This document shows positions 23,081 to 26,212 of a DNA stretch of 26,212 nt, piece by piece; positions within the stretch are counted from its first letter, which is position 1, and each line of letters opens with the position of its first letter. Below the pieces are notes generated by a model that was not told where the DNA came from, did not search any database, and worked only from the letters and a program-made list of their open reading frames with translations. Source of the stretch: Coprococcus sp. (GTDB taxonomy: Bacteria > Bacillota > Clostridia > Lachnospirales > Lachnospiraceae); contig JAEDGN010000033.1 of NCBI GenBank assembly GCA_016297495.1, forward strand, positions 1 to 26,212, written 5' to 3'. A program made the translations under genes and the position numbers.

Positions 23081-23602
23081 TTATAGCAACCGCTGATACA
23101 ATTTAAACCAGTTAAGCCCATATGCACTGTAACCCAGATCAACCGTATCAATATACTCAAATCCGAATTCTTCATATAATTGGATGGCCGGTGTATTGGT
23201 TTCGTATACATCCAGCCGCAGAGCTTTCATATTCATTTTAGCCCCATAGTCAATGATAAAATTCATCATCTTCTTACCCAGCCCCTGATGCAGAAAATCC
23301 GGATGTAGGGCAAAGGTATAGATGACAAAAATATCTTTATATTCCAGCTGGTTATGCCAGTCTGCCAAAGCATAGGCTTCTTCAGGCTCATGCCGCAGAA
23401 TCACAGTTCCGGCAATCCGTCCATTTTCCACTGCCACCAAAAGATTATCTTCATTAATCCCCAAAACAGCATCCTCGCGGGCGGGATAAATGCCTTTCCT
23501 CCATCCCGGATAGTTCACATGTTTTTCCAGATAATCGGTCAATGCATCATATAATGCCGCTACTTCATCAATATCCTCCGATGTTCCTTTTCTGATTATC
23601 AT
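23081..23602 (-). CDS. GNAT-family N-acetyltransferase
   Basis: A 173-residue complete GNAT. The acetyl-CoA loop reads HPDFLHQGLGKKMMNF, preceded by the beta-4 strand IFVIYTFAL and followed by LRLDVYETNTPAIQLYEEFG then FEYIDTVDLGYSAYG. The N-terminal half starts MIIRKGTSEDIDEVAALYDA. The ATG at 23602 follows GGGGGAGAAT. It lies 9 bases after the ASCH-like gene, so cotranscription is likely. The substrate is unknown; the family covers protein, amine and small-molecule acetylation. Confidence 0.88.
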   Translation of the reverse strand: MIIRKGTSEDIDEVAALYDALTDYLEKHVNYPGWRKGIYPAREDAVLGINEDNLLVAVENGRIAGTVILRHEPEEAYALADWHNQLEYKDIFVIYTFALHPDFLHQGLGKKMMNFIIDYGAKMNMKALRLDVYETNTPAIQLYEEFGFEYIDTVDLGYSAYGLNWFKLYQRLL

Positions 23603-23611
23603 ATTCTCCCC

Positions 23612-23908
23612 CTATTGATACACCACATCAAATTCTTCGAGCACACACAGACCCTTCTCATCAAAATCCATTCCGGCCGCCTGATAATCCGGTTCAAAAG
23701 CTTCCCTGTGAACCTCACGCCAGTAGTCAAGACTTCTGTCTCCTTCGCCCTCCAGCCATGCATGTCTTTCTGAGACCTGATCAAAAGGCACCAGGCCTGC
23801 CAGCCTGTCTCCCACCTCACCGCCGTCACAAAATGCCCAGGCCTCATATGGTGCATCTATCTTATTCTGTTCTGAAAAAATTGCCCACATCTGCTCTGCT
23901 GTCATCAT
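23612..23908 (-). CDS. ASCH-domain protein lacking its central core (internal in-frame deletion)
   Basis: A 98-residue protein whose two ends match an ASCH-domain family but whose middle is missing. The N-terminus MTAEQMWAIFSEQNK then YEAWAFCDGGEVGDRLAGLV corresponds to the usual start. The text then jumps to PFDQVSERHAWLEGEGDRSL and DYWREVHREAFEP, the usual C-terminal third. The family normally has about 45 further residues here, including a GxKxxT-type core motif that lines the putative RNA- or nucleoside-binding cleft. The reading frame is kept through the junction. It is probably a degraded gene, though a small stable product cannot be excluded. The second of two ATGs (23905) is better spaced from GGGGGG. 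Missing length is estimated from memory of the family. Confidence 0.72.
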   Translation of the reverse strand: MMTAEQMWAIFSEQNKIDAPYEAWAFCDGGEVGDRLAGLVPFDQVSERHAWLEGEGDRSLDYWREVHREAFEPDYQAAGMDFDEKGLCVLEEFDVVYQ

Positions 23909-23949
23909 AATCCCCCCAAGTCAAAAATCTTCTTTACTTCTTAGTTAAA

Positions 23950-24294
23950 TCATTTCAGTGCAAAATGTTTTCCCATCATAGTCAGGTTTCCGGCGGAATA
24001 AAACCCCTGGTTCTTATAAAAATGCATATGATGTTCATCATTGACACTGATAAGCTCAATATGTTCCGCTCCGTTATTTCTGGTTATTCTTTCCAATTCC
24101 ATCAATAATGCCGTACCATATCCCTGATTATGATAATTGGAAAATATGACGATTTCCTCCATCGTCATCACCTGATGGATTCTTTTATATGCTTTTTCAT
24201 AGGTCCAACAGCCTTCTTCACAAGAATTGTAATAATCAATATACTTACGAATGACACTATCCAGATTTTTCTCTGATAATTCAACATATTTCAT
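23950..24294 (-). CDS. GNAT-family acetyltransferase with internal in-frame deletion
   Basis: A 114-residue protein. The C-terminal half is a good GNAT core: EIVIFSNYHNQGYGTALLME with the acetyl-CoA loop NQGYGT, then NGAEHIELISVNDEHHMHFY and KNQGFYSAGNL. The N-terminal half (MKYVELSEKNLDSV, YIDYYNSCEEGCWTYEKAYK) belongs to the same clostridial GNAT family. Between VMTME and EIVIF the usual strands beta-2 and beta-3 (about 30 residues, from memory) are missing, while the frame stays open. Without them the fold is probably not functional. The ATG at 24294 has AAAGGGGAG seven bases upstream. It lies 35 bases after the XRE regulator gene. Confidence 0.72.
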   Translation of the reverse strand: MKYVELSEKNLDSVIRKYIDYYNSCEEGCWTYEKAYKRIHQVMTMEEIVIFSNYHNQGYGTALLMELERITRNNGAEHIELISVNDEHHMHFYKNQGFYSAGNLTMMGKHFALK

Positions 24295-24329
24295 AAATAT
24301 TCTCCCCTTTAATGCTTGACTGAAATATT

Positions 24330-24977
24330 TCATTTGCTTTTGGATTTAATAAATTTTAAAAAGGAACCAGTTCCTAATCCGAGAGCTGAAATAAAACCTC
24401 CCACTAAAATCATCTCAAAACTTGGCACATTGATTTTGCCAAATGCAATCATATTAGCAATGTTAAAAGTCCCGTACTCCGCAAGCATATACATAATGCC
24501 AAACACAAAGACAGATGCCCATTTCCATCTGCCCCAGTAGTTGTTCTTCCCAATCAATAGAGATATGACAAATGTTGTAACCGGAAGCAGTATGTATAAA
24601 AACATCAGACTATAGCCCATGCCATCTGAACCACTGGTAAAAAACCAAAAGACGATAAGCGAGACAGCCCATATGACAAGGTAAACTGCAATCAGAATCA
24701 GTTCGGACAGTCTGTTTTTGCTCTTTACGATGTTGGTGCTCTCCTCAAGATAACCCAGATAATTTGCCATAGGCGCTTCCTCCTTGTCTTTGAGCAGATG
24801 GTCCAGACTAATGCCATATAAGTCACTCATTTTTATGACACTTATAATATCTGGATAGGTTTTGCCATTCTCCCAGTTGGATATTGTCTGTCTGCTCACA
24901 CTGAGAGCTTCCGCAACCTGCTCCTGCGTAAGCTTTGCTTTTATTCGCGCATTTTTTATTTTTACGCCTATATCCAT
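24330..24977 (-). CDS. XRE-family regulator with C-terminal membrane domain
   Basis: A 215-residue protein. Residues 5-58 form a Cro/C1-type helix-turn-helix (IKNARIKAKLTQEQVAEALS, VSRQTISNWENGKTYPD), and KMSDLYGISLDHLL closes the domain. After a linker, four hydrophobic segments follow (about residues 93-113, 123-143, 150-170 and 183-205), ending in a basic tail KFIKSKSK. Such membrane-anchored XRE proteins are common in Firmicutes and probably sense envelope or antimicrobial stress near a transporter gene, but none lies beside it here. The ATG at 24977 follows GAGGTGGTGATCAA. The target genes are unknown. Confidence 0.88.
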   Translation of the reverse strand: MDIGVKIKNARIKAKLTQEQVAEALSVSRQTISNWENGKTYPDIISVIKMSDLYGISLDHLLKDKEEAPMANYLGYLEESTNIVKSKNRLSELILIAVYLVIWAVSLIVFWFFTSGSDGMGYSLMFLYILLPVTTFVISLLIGKNNYWGRWKWASVFVFGIMYMLAEYGTFNIANMIAFGKINVPSFEMILVGGFISALGLGTGSFLKFIKSKSK

Positions 24978-25169
24978 TTGATCACCACCTCTGCATCTTT
25001 ATTGTAAACTGTATTTTATTTAAAGTCTATCAAATTGCTTTTGCAGACAGTTTTTCTATGTCAAAAAACTTTTACACCACTACTGCATTTTTTATTTCCA
25101 TACTATATCCACTTCATCAGCATTTAGATTTTCCTTTGAATAATCAGCCGAAGCTGTATCAAATCCTGA

Positions 25170-25622
25170 CTATTTTCTATCCTTTATCATAACATAATTT
25201 GTTAGGAAAATCCCCTTGCGCTCTACCTGTTGTTCTTTTACAACTTCATATCCTCTCCTTTCAAAAAAAGGTCTCGCTGTAATAGACGCATGGGTAACAA
25301 CATTTCCCCGGACTGCCTGTTCCAGATAATCACACAGAGCAGAAGCAATTCCTCTCCTCTGATAATCTGTATGTATATACAGCCTGTCAAGATAACCTTC
25401 GCTATCTATATCCCCAAATCCAACAATCACTCCATCATCAACCGCAACCATGCTCTCATGTTCTTGAAATGACTGATTCCAATTATCCAAATCCATCTGG
25501 CCTGGCACCCATACATCCAGCTGTTCTTTTGAATAATCTTTTGCATTTACTGTATGAACTGTGTTATAAAAAAGCTCTGCCAGTTCATTACAGTCAGATG
25601 ACTGATATGCTCTAATAAACAT
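25170..25622 (-). CDS. GNAT-family N-acetyltransferase
   Basis: A 150-residue complete GNAT: MFIRAYQSSDCNELAELFYN at the N-terminus, YLDRLYIHTDYQRRGIASAL with the acetyl-CoA loop QRRGIA, and ASITARPFFERRGYEVVKEQ near the C-terminus. The pattern is close to the YafP/PhnO-like group that acts on small molecules. The ATG at 25622 has TTTGGAGAACTAAAA upstream; a longer in-frame start at 25676 would lie inside a palindrome and lacks a site. A 192-base gap separates it from the XRE gene. After its TAG stop a further 25 codons remain open, without known meaning. The substrate is unknown. Confidence 0.88.
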   Translation of the reverse strand: MFIRAYQSSDCNELAELFYNTVHTVNAKDYSKEQLDVWVPGQMDLDNWNQSFQEHESMVAVDDGVIVGFGDIDSEGYLDRLYIHTDYQRRGIASALCDYLEQAVRGNVVTHASITARPFFERRGYEVVKEQQVERKGIFLTNYVMIKDRK

Positions 25623-25667
25623 TTTTAGTTCTCCAAATCCAGTTATCTGTAAATCAGTGCAGAAGCC

Positions 25668-25687
25668 AAGGGGCATTAATGCCCCTT
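25668..25687. repeat. Perfect 20-bp palindrome at the end of the YjdF remnant
   Basis: AAGGGGCATTAATGCCCCTT is its own reverse complement and contains the stop codon of the remnant. With so small a loop it may be a terminator hairpin, but no T tract follows on the minus strand. Confidence 0.75.
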
Positions 25688-25861
25688 ATGCTTTTCCCTT
25701 TTCTTTTGCTGTTTCAGTTCAAACATTCGTATCTCTTCAGCCTCTTTTTGCTCCCGGCTTTTTAGTTTACGCTCCTGTTTGTTCTGCTCGTGCTGCAATT
25801 TCAATGCCTGCTGTTTGGTCCATAACCATTCCCCAAATTCTAAAAATAATTCTAATTCGTT
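25676..25861 (-). pseudogene. C-terminal remnant of a YjdF-family protein
   Basis: Reading on the minus strand gives EFGEWLWTKQQALKLQHEQN, then KQERKLKSREQKEAEEIRMF and ELKQQKKREKHKGH before a stop. This strongly charged tail matches the C-terminus of YjdF (DUF2992) proteins, in which QQALKLQ-x-E-x-NK-x-ERK is characteristic. The frame is open only from an in-frame stop at 25862-25864, and no ATG precedes the conserved part, so about two thirds of the gene (the N-terminal part, with its usual DGQFW-like start) is missing. The upstream yjdF riboswitch was not found. It is most probably a degraded gene. The GNAT gene behind it may use its former promoter. Confidence 0.72.
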
Positions 25862-25883
25862 TCACCTGAAATCGGATGAATAA

Positions 25884-26212
25884 TTATTCTATATTCTCAA
25901 CATCAATCACCCTGAGTCCCTGATCCATCAACATTTTCGCAAATATCCCCTGTCCTTTGATTTTCTTTCCGGAAAATGAACCATCATAAATCTCGTTTAC
26001 CCCACAGCTTGGACTTCTGGACTGCAGAATAGCAAGTTCTGTTTTCTGTTTTAATACTTCCTCCATGACCTTTTTGGCACCAGTTCGAAACTCCTCATCC
26101 ACTGATTGTCCAGATTCTGTTTTTACAATTCCATCTACTATTTCAGCAGAAGCTCTCGGAACCGGAAGTCCTCCCGCAACCTCTGGGCACAATGCCACAA
26201 CCTCATGCCCTT
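25884..26212 (-). CDS. DUF523-family protein, C-terminal part (runs off the window)
   Basis: The last 109 codons of a DUF523 protein; the start lies beyond base 26212. The visible part begins GHEVVALCPEVAGGLPVPRA, with the CPE-x-x-GGLP-x-PR motif typical of the family, and contains AILQSRSPSCGVNEIYDGSF with a second Cys motif (SPSCG). The family's N-terminal SACLLG-x-x-CRYDG segment is outside the window. The paired Cys motifs suggest a metal or Fe-S site, but the family has no settled function. The gene ends 20 bases before the YjdF remnant region begins. Confidence 0.87.
   Translation of the reverse strand, partial: GHEVVALCPEVAGGLPVPRASAEIVDGIVKTESGQSVDEEFRTGAKKVMEEVLKQKTELAILQSRSPSCGVNEIYDGSFSGKKIKGQGIFAKMLMDQGLRVIDVENIE

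Noticed and set aside
25095..25172. Open stretch after the GNAT stop (SGFDTASADYSKENLNADEV...)
   Set aside because: It continues the GNAT frame beyond TAG for about 25 codons, but has no start of its own and resembles nothing that I know.
1..26212. CRISPR array, tRNA, rRNA, insertion sequence or prophage
   Set aside because: I found no regularly spaced repeats, cloverleaf-like sequence, transposase, integrase or phage structural gene on either strand.

Overview
The window reads as chromosomal DNA of an anaerobic, gut-type Firmicute, most likely a Lachnospiraceae-like clostridium. This is inferred from the gene set (an A-type flavodiiron protein, a two-gene SufC/SufB system, a sugar ABC transporter without its own ATPase, ArsP/ArsR genes, an Lsa-type ABC-F protein), strong GGAGG ribosome sites, TTGACA/TATAAT promoters and moderate GC. 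I saw no tRNA, rRNA, CRISPR array, transposase or phage gene.

Layout. (1) 1-5455 is a minus-strand operon: lipoprotein sugar-binding protein, two permeases, GH32 beta-fructofuranosidase and an amylosucrase-type GH13 enzyme cut by the window edge. A divergent LacI-family gene follows (5512-6561). Near-identical AACCGGTT dyads sit beside both promoters, so the regulator probably represses the operon and itself. The system should import sucrose or short fructans and split them in the cytoplasm. (2) 6666-13310 is a core stretch: flavodiiron protein, DMT exporter, a large PEP-synthase-like protein that lacks the usual phospho-His and TIM-barrel domains, and sufC-sufB. (3) 13305-13493 is an unusual nested inverted repeat plus a diverged direct repeat. 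(4) 13506-15812 is a seemingly AT-richer arsenic cluster: arsR, an ArsP-type permease, a Cys-rich thioredoxin-like protein and an ACR3 arsenite permease reduced to three out-of-register pieces. (5) 15911-19496 holds an Fe/Mn superoxide dismutase, an HD hydrolase, a cupin and an Lsa-like ABC-F protein whose ~240-nt leader looks like a transcription attenuator with a three-codon leader peptide. (6) 19566-26212 holds accessory and housekeeping genes on the minus strand: GNATs, a small membrane protein, cysK, an ADP-ribosylglycohydrolase, a VOC protein, an ASCH protein and a GNAT that both appear to have lost an internal segment, an XRE-type membrane regulator, another GNAT, a YjdF C-terminal remnant and a DUF523 gene cut by the edge.

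Themes. Genes linked to oxygen, iron-sulfur and thiol/metalloid stress (flavodiiron protein, SufCB, SOD, ars genes, cysK) are scattered through the window in separate transcription units. Gene decay by internal deletion recurs (ACR3, ASCH, GNAT, YjdF). The most promising leads are the ABC-F leader, the PEP-synthase-like fusion with a P-loop-less RecA/KaiC-like head, and the nested repeat after sufB. Family assignments come from motif recognition by eye; no database search was possible.
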